Under the pieces are notes generated by a model. It was not told the origin of the DNA, ran no database searches, and saw only the letters and a list, made by a program, of their open reading frames with translations. 64,000 bases of DNA, taken from assembly GCA_020436165.1 (NCBI GenBank), contig JAGQYI010000061.1, positions 1 through 64,000 of the forward strand, read 5' to 3'. The DNA comes from Cyclobacteriaceae bacterium. GTDB lineage: Bacteria; Bacteroidota; Bacteroidia; Cytophagales; Cyclobacteriaceae. The stretch's first letter is position 1, and each line of letters starts with the position of its first letter. Below are positions 8,546 through 16,228 of this stretch, piece after piece. The position numbers and the translations under genes were made by a program.

Positions 8546-10464
8546 TAAGAAGGCTGGCGATATGGTTTCTATTATTGGTTTCAATACCGTTGGTTGCTCA
8601 GGCGCCTTTGGGTTTCAATTACCAGGGAATTGCCCGCGAGGCAGATGGAACACCCATTGCCAATCAATTAATTGGTATCCGTGTTAGTATTACAGAGGGG
8701 GCAAATGGGCCAAGTCAGTTTACTGAGGAGCATTTTCCCGAGACCAATGAATTTGGTTTGTTTACTCTTGTTGTTGGACATGGAAACGGGAGCAGTACGC
8801 TAAATGCAGTAGATTGGTCAAAAGGGAATCTATGGTTGCAGATTGAGCTTGATCCTGATAATATGGGTAACTATATTTTAATGGGTTCTCAGCAGTTAAT
8901 GAGTGTGCCATATGCGCTGTACGCGCAGCAAAGTGGAGGGGGGCTTAGCCCAGGGTATGGTTTGGATATTAGCAATGGTACTATAAGCAACCTTTTACCA
9001 GATATGCCCATAACTTTAACTGGGGGTGGAAATATAGAAGTTACAGGAACTTATCCAAACTTTACAATAAGTGGAGCTGGCTCAGCCGATGGAGGAGATG
9101 CTGACCCTACAAATGAGCTACAAACTATTTCTAAAACGGGCAGTGAAGTAATTCTATCAGACGGAGGAGGTTCTTTTACAGATGAGGTAAATGATGCGGA
9201 TGCTGATGCAACCAATGAGATTCAGGATTTGCAATTGGCAGGCGATAATTTAACCATAACAAAAAATGGTGCTGCCACAACTATTGACCTAAGTCCATAT
9301 AAAGACAACACAGATACTCATTTGACCGAAGGAGAAGTTGATGCGTTTGTAAGTAATAATGGGTATTTAACTTCAGAAGTTGATGGAAGTACGACCAATG
9401 AATTGCAGACCATTTCTAAATCGGGCTCAACGGTTACCCTATCAAATGGAGGTGGAAGTTTCTTGGATGCTGTAAATGATGCGGATGCAGATCCTTCAAA
9501 TGAGCTTCAAAGTATTACTAAGTCGGGATCAACGGTTACATTGTCAAATGGTGGAGGAAGCTTTACGGATGATGTAATTGATGCGGATGCAGATGCAACT
9601 AACGAAATTCAAAACCTTTCTTCATCGGTTAGTGGTACCAATAGAACCATTAATATTTCCGGAGGATCAGGAACCACTATTTCAATTGCAGACAACGATA
9701 ATAGTTCTAGTAATGAGTTGCAGACAATATCAAAATCTGGTTCAACGGTTACTTTATCAAATGGAGGTGGAAGCTTTGTTGATGCAGTTGATGATGCAGA
9801 CTCCGATGCAACAAATGAAATTCAAAATCTTTCCTCCTCAACAAGCGGCACTAATAGAATAATCAATATTTCGGGTGGAACCGGGACGACAATTTCAGTA
9901 GCTGATAACGATAATAGTTCTACTAATGAATTAATAATAGGGGGTAGTTATCAGGCAAATAATACTTTGCGCATTACAGACGGTGGAGGAAATACTGAAG
10001 TTTCTCTTGGAACGTTGAATGCAGATTTGAACGCGAATAATAATACTGTAACTAATTTATCTGATCCTGTTAACCCTCAAGATGCGGTTAATCTTCAGTA
10101 TTTGGAACAAAAAGATGCCACTGATTATGCAATTAGTGCGAGTATAAATTATAGTGTGGTGTCTGCAGGAGATGTTGCACTTGATTTAAGTGGAGCGAAT
10201 TTAGATAAGGGAACTTTAATTTCTGGCTCAACTATTACTATTTCTGAGGCAGGCGTATACTCTGTTTCTGTTCAGGGGTATTCCTTGAATGGGCCAATTA
10301 TGGAAATTACCATAAATGGTATTGGTACGCAGGTTCTTAGAGGAGGTAATAATTATCTTGGTAACTACTTATTTGATTTGGCTGTAAATGATCAAGTTGA
10401 AATAGTGGTTAAGTTCACATCTGCAGATGCAGTTATTCTACAGTTATCGCTTTATAAAATCTAG
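8542..10464 (+). CDS. Repeat-containing secreted adhesin-like protein
   Basis: A 640-residue secreted protein with signal peptide MIRRLAIWFLLLVSIPLVAQ. Residues 22-130 (APLGFNYQGIAREADGTPI to MSVPYALYAQQ) form an N-terminal domain that I recognise from tail-fibre-like Bacteroidota proteins. Residues 191-461 hold an Asp/Gly/Ser-rich repeat array. The last 125 residues (SVQGYSLNGPIMEITINGIG onward) look like a beta-rich C1q/TNF-like trimerisation head. There is no T9SS sorting domain of its own; the overlapping upstream gene has one. The stop overlaps the rsmG stop on the other strand by 4 bases. A trimeric fibre is the best guess; ligand and function are unknown. Confidence 0.75.
   Translation: MIRRLAIWFLLLVSIPLVAQAPLGFNYQGIAREADGTPIANQLIGIRVSITEGANGPSQFTEEHFPETNEFGLFTLVVGHGNGSSTLNAVDWSKGNLWLQIELDPDNMGNYILMGSQQLMSVPYALYAQQSGGGLSPGYGLDISNGTISNLLPDMPITLTGGGNIEVTGTYPNFTISGAGSADGGDADPTNELQTISKTGSEVILSDGGGSFTDEVNDADADATNEIQDLQLAGDNLTITKNGAATTIDLSPYKDNTDTHLTEGEVDAFVSNNGYLTSEVDGSTTNELQTISKSGSTVTLSNGGGSFLDAVNDADADPSNELQSITKSGSTVTLSNGGGSFTDDVIDADADATNEIQNLSSSVSGTNRTINISGGSGTTISIADNDNSSSNELQTISKSGSTVTLSNGGGSFVDAVDDADSDATNEIQNLSSSTSGTNRIINISGGTGTTISVADNDNSSTNELIIGGSYQANNTLRITDGGGNTEVSLGTLNADLNANNNTVTNLSDPVNPQDAVNLQYLEQKDATDYAISASINYSVVSAGDVALDLSGANLDKGTLISGSTITISEAGVYSVSVQGYSLNGPIMEITINGIGTQVLRGGNNYLGNYLFDLAVNDQVEIVVKFTSADAVILQLSLYKI
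9112..9924 (+). repeat. Coding tandem repeat array in the adhesin-like gene
   Basis: Four copies of a unit beginning NELQTISKSGSTVTLSNG and ending in D-A-D-x-D, starting near residues 191, 287, 321 and 393, interleave with two copies of a second unit (NEIQNLSSSxSGTNR to ISxADNDNSS). The copies differ at the base level as well as at some residues, so the array is not freshly amplified. Each unit junction carries DADADxTNE, an acidic motif. Confidence 0.85.
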
Positions 10465-11078
10465 CAAAGAACCTCAATCACTTTTTTTGTTTCAAAAAAT
10501 ACTTCGTCAAAAAACGTAGATAGCTCAACTTCACGATAGGGTTTTTTAAGCTCAGCCATTTCTTCAGTTAAATCACCTCCTTTTAAATAAAGAATAGTTC
10601 CACCGGGTTTTATCTTATGTTTTACCCAACCATAAAACGGTTTTATACGGGTAACTGCCCTGCTAACCACAAAATCGAATGTTCCCTTTACCTCTTCGGC
10701 ACGTATTTGCTTAGCTTCTACATTTTTAAGTTGAAGTGCCACGGCTACCTCATTTACTACCTTAATTTTTTTTCCAATCGAATCAATTAGTAAAAATTGA
10801 GTTTCTGGGAAAAGGATTGCCAGTGGAATGCCAGGGAAGCCGCCACCGGTACCTACATCCAAAACAGTTTCACCAGCCTTAAAAGAATGAACTTTTGTAA
10901 TGCCCAAAGAATGAAGTACGTGCTTTATATATAGGTCATCTATGTCTTTTCTGGAAATAACATTGATCTTACTATTCCAATCCTTGTAGAGATGCTCAAG
11001 CTGACCAAATTGCAGTTCCTGTTTCTCTGTTATTTCAGGGAAGTACTTTTTGATAAGCCCTGCTTTTGCTTCTTTCAT
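10461..11078 (-). CDS. rsmG: 16S rRNA (guanine527-N7)-methyltransferase RsmG
   Basis: Makes the m7G527 modification of 16S rRNA from S-adenosylmethionine, in the cytoplasm. The SAM-binding motif VLDVGTGGGFPGIPLAI and downstream VVSRAVTRIKPF are typical of GidB/RsmG. I placed the start at ATG 11078 (MKEAKAGLI), giving about 205 residues, the usual length; a TTG at 11096 abuts the rocD stop and is less likely. It lies 18 bases after rocD in the same direction and is probably co-transcribed with it. Its stop overlaps that of the adhesin gene on the opposite strand. Confidence 0.93.
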   Translation of the reverse strand: MKEAKAGLIKKYFPEITEKQELQFGQLEHLYKDWNSKINVISRKDIDDLYIKHVLHSLGITKVHSFKAGETVLDVGTGGGFPGIPLAILFPETQFLLIDSIGKKIKVVNEVAVALQLKNVEAKQIRAEEVKGTFDFVVSRAVTRIKPFYGWVKHKIKPGGTILYLKGGDLTEEMAELKKPYREVELSTFFDEVFFETKKVIEVLC

Positions 11079-11096
11079 GGATTTGCAAAGTGGCAA

Positions 11097-12338
11097 CTAG
11101 GCTCTTTCGAACTCTTCTATGGTTTTTTCAATAATATCACAGCAGTCGTTTAACTGTTCTTCATTCATAACCAATGGGGGAGCAAACCGAATAATGTTTC
11201 CATGGGTTGGCTTGGCCAAAAGACCATTTTCTTTTAGCTTAAGACAGATGTCCCATGCGGTGGTGCTGTTGTGTGCATCGTTTATAACAATTGCATTGAG
11301 CAAACCTTTGCCACGCACCTTTGCCACAATTTCACTTTTGGCTATCATTTTTTGCATCCGCTCCCTAAATATCTTGCCTAGTTTCATCGCATTGTGCGCG
11401 AGGTTCTCTTCTTCAATTACTTCCAGGGCAGCAATTGCAACTCGTGCCGCCAATGGATTGCCACCAAATGTAGAACCATGTTGGCCCGGACGAATGACCT
11501 CCATAACAGCATTGTTTGCCAAGACTGCAGAAACAGGATAAACACCCCCTGAAAGCGCCTTGCCAAGAATAAGCACGTCAGGCTTTACATTTTCATAGTC
11601 GCAAGCTAAAAGTTTGCCTGTACGCGCAATGCCGGTCTGTACTTCATCAGCCACAAAGAGCACATTTTTTTGCTTACAGGCTTCGTAGGCATTTTTTAGA
11701 AAACCATCTCCCGGAACAAAGACGCCTGCCTCTCCTTGAATAGGTTCAACTAAAAAGGCTGCTACATTTTTGTCTTCAAGAGCATCTTTTAAGGCTTCAA
11801 TGTCATTATAAGGAATGCGAATAAACCCTTTGGTATATGGCCCAAAGTTTTCGCGCGCATCAGGATCGTTTGAAAAAGAAATTATGGTGGTAGTTCTTCC
11901 ATGAAAATTATTTTCGCAAACAATAATTTTTGCCTCATTTTCAGGAACTCCTTTTTTCTCATAGGCCCATTTCCTGCTCAACTTAATAGCAGTTTCTACC
12001 GCTTCTGCTCCTGTGTTCATGGGCAGCACTTTATCAAATCCGAAATAGCTGGTAATATATTTTTCATATTCACCCAATGCATCGTTGTAAAATGCCCGGG
12101 AGGTGAGCGTTAGTGTTTCCGCCTGAGTTTTAAGTGCTCCTATTATTTTGGGATGACAATGCCCTTGATTAACCGCTGAATAGGCAGAAAGAAAATCATA
12201 ATAGCGTTCTCCTTCTGCATCCCAAACATAAACTCCTTCTCCTTTAGATAATACTACAGGTAATGGGTGATAGTTATGTGCTCCATGCTTATCTTCTAAC
12301 TTTATCGCCTCCTGGCTTCTTGTCAATTCCTCGGTCAT
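11097..12338 (-). CDS. rocD: Ornithine-oxo-acid aminotransferase
   Basis: A 413-residue PLP-dependent class III aminotransferase converting ornithine and 2-oxoglutarate to glutamate-5-semialdehyde and glutamate. Start region [13 protein letters not shown] and [17 protein letters not shown] are characteristic of ornithine aminotransferase rather than acetylornithine or GABA enzymes. [14 protein letters not shown] supplies the PLP-ring Asp, and the Schiff-base Lys is in [10 protein letters not shown]. Full length. It is the first gene of a rocD-rsmG unit, with its own -7 box at 12361-12368. It links arginine/ornithine breakdown to proline and glutamate. Confidence 0.93.
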   Translation of the reverse strand: MTEELTRSQEAIKLEDKHGAHNYHPLPVVLSKGEGVYVWDAEGERYYDFLSAYSAVNQGHCHPKIIGALKTQAETLTLTSRAFYNDALGEYEKYITSYFGFDKVLPMNTGAEAVETAIKLSRKWAYEKKGVPENEAKIIVCENNFHGRTTTIISFSNDPDARENFGPYTKGFIRIPYNDIEALKDALEDKNVAAFLVEPIQGEAGVFVPGDGFLKNAYEACKQKNVLFVADEVQTGIARTGKLLACDYENVKPDVLILGKALSGGVYPVSAVLANNAVMEVIRPGQHGSTFGGNPLAARVAIAALEVIEEENLAHNAMKLGKIFRERMQKMIAKSEIVAKVRGKGLLNAIVINDAHNSTTAWDICLKLKENGLLAKPTHGNIIRFAPPLVMNEEQLNDCCDIIEKTIEEFERA

Positions 12339-12345
12339 TGTTGTC

Positions 12346-12368
12346 TAATTTTGTCTTTTACAAAAATA
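12346..12368. promoter_or_regulatory. Back-to-back divergent promoter boxes
   Basis: On the + strand 12346-12353 reads TAATTTTG, and on the - strand 12361-12368 reads TATTTTTG. Both are perfect TAnnTTTG -7 boxes. The first would serve the DUF5522 gene and the second rocD. They sit 7 bases apart, so polymerase binding at one should exclude the other. Confidence 0.6.
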
Positions 12369-12389
12369 ATAAAGGTAATTGGGTTACTC

Positions 12390-12548
12390 ATGCCAAAAGA
12401 AGAGGAAAACAAAAGAGAGCTGAAAGAAGGGGAGGATTACTATTTTAACAAAAATGGATTAATGGTTTTTACCGAGAAGTATTTGCTAAAACGGGGACAT
12501 TGCTGTGAAAATGGTTGTAAACATTGTCCCTATGGTTATAGAAAATAA
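12390..12548 (+). CDS. DUF5522 family small Cys-rich protein
   Basis: A 52-residue protein starting at ATG 12390. The longer reading from a TTG at 12351 would overlap the -7 box and is rejected. The end (LKRGHCCENGCKHCPYGYRK) holds four cysteines in a CC-x3-C-x2-C arrangement with a preceding His, suggesting a small metal site. The family is common in Bacteroidota and has no known function to my knowledge. It is divergent from rocD. Confidence 0.8.
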   Translation: MPKEEENKRELKEGEDYYFNKNGLMVFTEKYLLKRGHCCENGCKHCPYGYRK

Positions 12549-12558
12549 TGCGTCATTA

Positions 12559-12589
12559 TTTGTGTTTAATACAAATATCCCGATATTTG
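12559..12589 (+). promoter_or_regulatory. rpmB promoter
   Basis: TTTG at 12559-12562 and GATATTTG at 12582-12589 are separated by 19 bases, matching the Bacteroidota -33/-7 layout (TTTG, then TAnnTTTG with one mismatch). The element lies about 36 bases before the L28 start. Confidence 0.6.
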
Positions 12590-12625
12590 CACTCCAATTT
12601 CGAATAAGATAAAAATAGCAATATC

Positions 12626-12865
12626 ATGTCACGAGTTTGTGAAGTTACTGGAAAAAGGCCTCAGGTAGGAAACAACGTTTCTCATGCGAACAATAAAACG
12701 AAGAGAAAATTCTACCCTAATTTGCAAAAAAAGAGATTTTACATTCCTGAAGAGGACAAATGGGTAACTCTTAAAGTTTCTACATCAGCTTTAAGAACCA
12801 TTAATAAGAAAGGAATTACTGCTGTTCTGAAAGAAGCCAGGAAAAACGGCAACACCTTGGTTTAA
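12626..12865 (+). CDS. rpmB: 50S ribosomal protein L28
   Basis: The 79-residue large-subunit ribosomal protein bL28. The N-terminus [21 protein letters not shown] is the family signature, followed by the basic [10 protein letters not shown] stretch. Full length. It has its own promoter upstream and strong terminator downstream, so it is separated transcriptionally from rpmG. Confidence 0.97.
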   Translation: MSRVCEVTGKRPQVGNNVSHANNKTKRKFYPNLQKKRFYIPEEDKWVTLKVSTSALRTINKKGITAVLKEARKNGNTLV

Positions 12866-12913
12866 TTGGTTTTCACCAATTGCTAAGTCCGTGACCTTAG
12901 ATAAAAAATATGT

Positions 12914-12953
12914 AATCCTGATTCTACTGGTAGTGGAGTCAGGATTTTCTTTT
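12914..12953 (+). terminator. Rho-independent terminator of rpmB
   Basis: A 15-bp stem (12914-12928 pairing with 12932-12946, two G-U pairs, three-base loop) is followed by TTCTTTT. A smaller hairpin, AATTGGT / ACCAATT, overlaps the rpmB stop at 12864-12881. Confidence 0.85.
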
Positions 12954-13042
12954 GAACAGAGTTAGACAAAACGCATATCGTACAAAGGGAATTAATTTAA
13001 TATTTCTTTCTAAAAACTATTTCAAGAAGAAATAAATCTGTC

Positions 13043-13050
13043 TATATTTG
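13043..13050 (+). promoter_or_regulatory. rpmG promoter -7 box
   Basis: TATATTTG, a perfect -7 box, followed by CACTCCC; the rpmB promoter has the same ATATTTGCACTCC context. It lies 27 bases before the rpmG start. Confidence 0.65.
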
Positions 13051-13077
13051 CACTCCCAAATTTAAATACATAGCAAA

Positions 13078-13260
13078 ATGGCTAAGAAAGGTAACAGGGT
13101 ACAGGTAATTTTGGAATGCACCGAGCATAAGGAAAGTGGTATGCCCGGAACATCGCGTTACATCACTACCAAAAACAGAAAAAATACGACTGAGCGATTG
13201 GAGTTGAAAAAATATAACCCAATCCTGAAACGTTATACCGTTCACAAAGAAATTAAATAA
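13078..13260 (+). CDS. rpmG: 50S ribosomal protein L33
   Basis: The 60-residue ribosomal protein bL33: [21 protein letters not shown] followed by [19 protein letters not shown] is the standard family pattern. Only one Cys remains, so this is the zinc-free form. It is followed after 2 bases by the DUF4295 gene, which must be co-transcribed. Confidence 0.97.
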   Translation: MAKKGNRVQVILECTEHKESGMPGTSRYITTKNRKNTTERLELKKYNPILKRYTVHKEIK

Positions 13261-13262
13261 TC

Positions 13263-13415
13263 ATGGCTAAGAAGGTAGTTGCAACTTTACAGAAAAAAGA
13301 AGGTAGAACTTTTGCTAAGGTTATAAAAGCAGTTAAGTCTGATAAGACTGGCGCTTATACCTTCAAAGAGGAAATGGTGCCTGTTGACAGAGTTCAGGAA
13401 ACTCTTTCAAAGTAG
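13263..13415 (+). CDS. DUF4295 small basic protein (probable ribosomal protein)
   Basis: A 50-residue lysine-rich protein (MAKKVVATLQKKEG to RVQETLSK), starting 2 bases after rpmG and ending just before a strong terminator. The family is, as far as I know, restricted to Bacteroidota and constantly linked to rpmG. Its size, charge and position suggest a ribosomal component. I recall a phylum-specific ribosomal protein named bL38 from a Flavobacterium ribosome structure; I cannot confirm that this is the same family. Confidence 0.85.
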   Translation: MAKKVVATLQKKEGRTFAKVIKAVKSDKTGAYTFKEEMVPVDRVQETLSK

Positions 13416-13438
13416 GTTAAGCTTAACATATAATCTTA

Positions 13439-13480
13439 AGAAATCCCTTCTTGAACTTTCAGGAAGGGATTTCTGTTTTT
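13439..13480 (+). terminator. Rho-independent terminator of rpmG-DUF4295
   Basis: A 12-bp perfect stem (AGAAATCCCTTC / GAAGGGATTTCT) with further pairing towards the loop is followed by GTTTTT. Confidence 0.9.
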
Positions 13481-13543
13481 AAACCTGTTCATATTAATGT
13501 GATATGTCCGTAATTTGCAGACAGATATAAATTTTTAGTAACC

Positions 13544-14503
13544 GTGGCCGCTTTATTTAAAAACATATTCTCAAAAGAAAAAAAAGAGTCGCTCGACAAG
13601 GGGCTCGAAAAATCCAAAACAAGTTTTTTTAACAAGCTGGGGAAAGCCGTAGCTGGCAAGTCCACGGTTGACGTGGAGGTGTTGGATGAACTCGAGGAAA
13701 TTCTGATTACCTCGGACGTTGGGGTAGATACTACCATAAAAATAATTGAGCGGATAGAAGAACGAGTAGCCCGCGACAAATACCTGGGTACGGAGGAGTT
13801 GAATTCTATTCTTAGGGAAGAAATAGCCGCTTTATTGGCTGAAAACAACTCTGAGGATCTTGTTGATTTTACTATACCTGCTGACAAAAAACCGTACGTG
13901 TTGATGGTTGTTGGTGTGAATGGAGTAGGTAAAACCACAACCATTGGTAAACTGGCTGCTCAGTTTCATAAGCAAGGTAAAAAAGTGGTGCTGGGGGCAG
14001 CAGATACCTTTAGAGCCGCAGCGGTTGACCAACTTATTTTATGGGGTGAACGTGTGGGTGTTCCCGTGGTTTCGCATGGTATGAATACCGACCCTGCTTC
14101 TGTTGCTTACGATGCTGTAAAACAAGCCATGGAACAGCAGGCCGACATCGTGATAATCGATACGGCAGGTCGCTTGCATACCAAGGTCAACCTTATGAAT
14201 GAGCTTTCTAAGATCAAAAGGGTGATACAAAAATTTGTGGCGGAAGCTCCCCATGAAGTAATGCTGGTTTTAGATGGTAGCACAGGCCAAAATGCCATGA
14301 ATCAGGCAAAGGAATTTACCAAAGCAACAGAAGTAAGTTCATTGGCCATTACCAAGTTGGATGGAACTGCTAAAGGTGGAGTAGTAATTGGTATTTCAGA
14401 TGCTTTTAAAATACCTGTAAAATACATTGGTGTGGGCGAGGGTATTGACGACCTTCAGGTTTTCAATAAAGCAGAGTTTGTAGATTCGTTCTTTGGGAAA
14501 TAG
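13544..14503 (+). CDS. ftsY: Signal recognition particle receptor FtsY
   Basis: A 319-residue SRP receptor GTPase that docks SRP-ribosome complexes at the membrane. The GTG start at 13544 gives [15 protein letters not shown]. There is no long acidic A domain, only a short basic amphipathic start, as usual in this phylum. The N domain (residues 20-110) is followed by the G domain with [23 protein letters not shown] and [10 protein letters not shown]. It lies between the ribosomal-protein unit and a convergent VOC gene, with a terminator before it. Confidence 0.96.
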   Translation: MAALFKNIFSKEKKESLDKGLEKSKTSFFNKLGKAVAGKSTVDVEVLDELEEILITSDVGVDTTIKIIERIEERVARDKYLGTEELNSILREEIAALLAENNSEDLVDFTIPADKKPYVLMVVGVNGVGKTTTIGKLAAQFHKQGKKVVLGAADTFRAAAVDQLILWGERVGVPVVSHGMNTDPASVAYDAVKQAMEQQADIVIIDTAGRLHTKVNLMNELSKIKRVIQKFVAEAPHEVMLVLDGSTGQNAMNQAKEFTKATEVSSLAITKLDGTAKGGVVIGISDAFKIPVKYIGVGEGIDDLQVFNKAEFVDSFFGK

Positions 14504-14509
14504 CCTTTG

Positions 14510-14923
14510 CTATTCTCCATTCTCACGAAACCCTGAATCAACAGGCTCCCAAAGCTCTATTTTATTGCCTTCAGGATCCATAATATGGACAAACTTGCCG
14601 TATTCATATTCTTCGATCTTATCCACAACGGTAACACCTTCTTGTTTTAGCTGCTCAACCAAGGCTTCCATATTTTCCACCCGGTAGTTGATCATAAATT
14701 GTTTTTTTGACGGGTCAAAATATTTCGTATCCTCCTTAAACGTACTCCATTGCAAATAATTAATCTGATCTGGGTTGTTGATGTTTCTGGATTCGAACAT
14801 GGACCCATATTGATCGGTTGCCATTCCAAGATGCTCGCTGTACCAGCTTTTCATCTTATCCGGGTCTTGGCATTTGAAAAAGATACCACCAATGCCTGTA
14901 ACCTTGCCTTTTTTATCTTTCAT
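14510..14923 (-). CDS. VOC family (glyoxalase-like) protein
   Basis: A 137-residue vicinal-oxygen-chelate protein with two beta-alpha-beta-beta-beta modules (GIGGIFFKCQDPDKMKSWY and VEQLKQEGVTVVDKIEEYEY) and the terminal metal-side stretch HIMDPEGNKIELWEP, where the Glu is a likely metal ligand. The substrate is not predictable. No signal peptide, so cytoplasmic. It is convergent with ftsY with 6 bases between stops and is a stand-alone gene. Confidence 0.85.
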   Translation of the reverse strand: MKDKKGKVTGIGGIFFKCQDPDKMKSWYSEHLGMATDQYGSMFESRNINNPDQINYLQWSTFKEDTKYFDPSKKQFMINYRVENMEALVEQLKQEGVTVVDKIEEYEYGKFVHIMDPEGNKIELWEPVDSGFRENGE

Positions 14924-14964
14924 AGTAATTGATTTTGGTTATTCAACCAAAATACAACACTACG

Positions 14965-15678
14965 CTAGTTTTTACGCCATGGGATGGGCTTCTTTTTCCA
15001 GGAAAAACGATAATAGATATAGTAATCAAAGCCCCAATTCACAGTTCGTTCGGCTCGTCCGTAACCCGGGATATAGTACGATTGGAACTTTCCTTCGCTG
15101 AATTCGTTATGCTTTAGCATTTTGAGTCGCGCGTTATAGCCTGCAAATATGGATTTCCATACCCTTACACGCATACCAATGTTCATCTCCACCCAATTAG
15201 CACTCGATTTATTTTGTTCCAGATTAAGCATCTGGCTTCCCCAGCCAGAACTTGGCAGGTCTCCGCTTAATTTTTCATTAAAAGATGCTCCTGCGTACCT
15301 TAGTCCGAAAAAGAAAACATTTAAGTTAGGATCTCTGGCTATAAAATTAGCATCAACACCAACTCTGTAGTATGCACCACGGCTGGAATAACTAGAAGTA
15401 TCCACGTTAGAGTTGTAATTGCCTCTTCCTACCTCAACAACGGCAAAGAATTTATGGAAATCCATATCTGCCGCTAACTCATACCAGTTGGTTGTAGGCT
15501 CAAAAAGAGTATAGATCGGTCCCGATACATCAACCCCGACTCGTAAACCTGTTGGCTTCCACTCATTTAAGGTAGAATCCAACTCATACGCATATTCCGA
15601 TTCGTTTTTCTGTGCATTTGAAAAATGCCCGAATAACAACAATATAATAACCCAAAGACTAAAGTGTGATTTTAACAT
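14965..15678 (-). CDS. DUF6048 family putative outer membrane beta-barrel protein
   Basis: A 237-residue exported protein: signal peptide MLKSHFSLWVIILLLFGHFSNAQ, then alternating aromatic/polar strands (GLRVGVDVSGPIYTLF, FAVVEVGRGNYNSN, VNWGFDYYIYYRFSWKK) typical of an outer membrane barrel. It overlaps the end of the DUF6452 lipoprotein gene by 20 bases, so the two are translationally coupled. DUF6452-DUF6048 is a recurring pair in this phylum. No known function. Confidence 0.8.
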   Translation of the reverse strand: MLKSHFSLWVIILLLFGHFSNAQKNESEYAYELDSTLNEWKPTGLRVGVDVSGPIYTLFEPTTNWYELAADMDFHKFFAVVEVGRGNYNSNVDTSSYSSRGAYYRVGVDANFIARDPNLNVFFFGLRYAGASFNEKLSGDLPSSGWGSQMLNLEQNKSSANWVEMNIGMRVRVWKSIFAGYNARLKMLKHNEFSEGKFQSYYIPGYGRAERTVNWGFDYYIYYRFSWKKKPIPWRKN

Positions 15679-16114
15679 TAGTTGTAATGTCTTTGTTTAG
15701 GGTGGAATTTACAATTTCAACCTTTCCAAATGAAGATTGCTCAATTTTATTCAGTTTAAATAAGGCTTCGAAACCGCATTTAGGATCAACCAGAAGGGGT
15801 AATGCCTTGTAGCTAATGGCAAGTTGATTTGTGGCTGTACTTCTAACAAAGCTGAGAATAATAAGTGAGTCTTTTGGGTCCAGTGGTATACTTAGGTTTG
15901 TAACAGTTGTATCCTTAAGCACAGGAAAATATTCATTACTTCCATTTACTGCTACTTCAACAAAAGTTATTTCACTGGCATCACCTGTTCCATCAACAAA
16001 GGCAATTCTTAAAAGATCGGAATTTTCAGGAATGCATGTGGCTTCATCTGAGCATCCAATTATGCTGATTCCTGCTATTACTAAAAGTATTTTATGGAGT
16101 ACTTGGATTCTCAT
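15659..16114 (-). CDS. DUF6452 family lipoprotein
   Basis: A 151-residue lipoprotein: MRIQVLHKILLVIAGISIIGC gives a lipobox ending at Cys21, followed by SDEATCIPENSDLLRIAF. A second Cys (PKCGF) may pair with the one in TCIPE. The mature part is predicted beta-rich. It is the first gene of the pair with the DUF6048 barrel, with which it presumably works at the outer membrane. No function known. Confidence 0.8.
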   Translation of the reverse strand: MRIQVLHKILLVIAGISIIGCSDEATCIPENSDLLRIAFVDGTGDASEITFVEVAVNGSNEYFPVLKDTTVTNLSIPLDPKDSLIILSFVRSTATNQLAISYKALPLLVDPKCGFEALFKLNKIEQSSFGKVEIVNSTLNKDITTNVKITL

Positions 16115-16205
16115 ACGTATGCTGCAAAATAACAGCTATACCAAAGGTTTAGCAAATAAGAAGTTCGTTTATTCAAGTGGTTATGGTAAGCTGGTGATAG
16201 AATGA

Positions 16206-16213
16206 TATTTTTG
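16206..16213 (+). promoter_or_regulatory. rimO promoter -7 box
   Basis: TATTTTTG, a perfect TAnnTTTG box, begins 4 bases after the most upstream in-frame ATG (16202). Transcription from it would begin near 16217, which excludes that ATG and supports the start at 16229. No clear -33 TTTG is visible. Confidence 0.55.
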
Positions 16214-16228
16214 CCAAAATTATTTGGT

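Noticed and set aside
11079..11096. TTG 11096 as the rsmG start
   Set aside because: It abuts the rocD stop and adds six non-family residues; ATG 11078 gives the usual length.
12351..12389. TTG 12351 as the DUF5522 start
   Set aside because: The codon overlaps the + strand -7 box, so the transcript would begin after it.
16202..16228. ATG 16202 as the rimO start
   Set aside because: A perfect -7 box overlaps the first codons and the family usually starts at the later TTG context.
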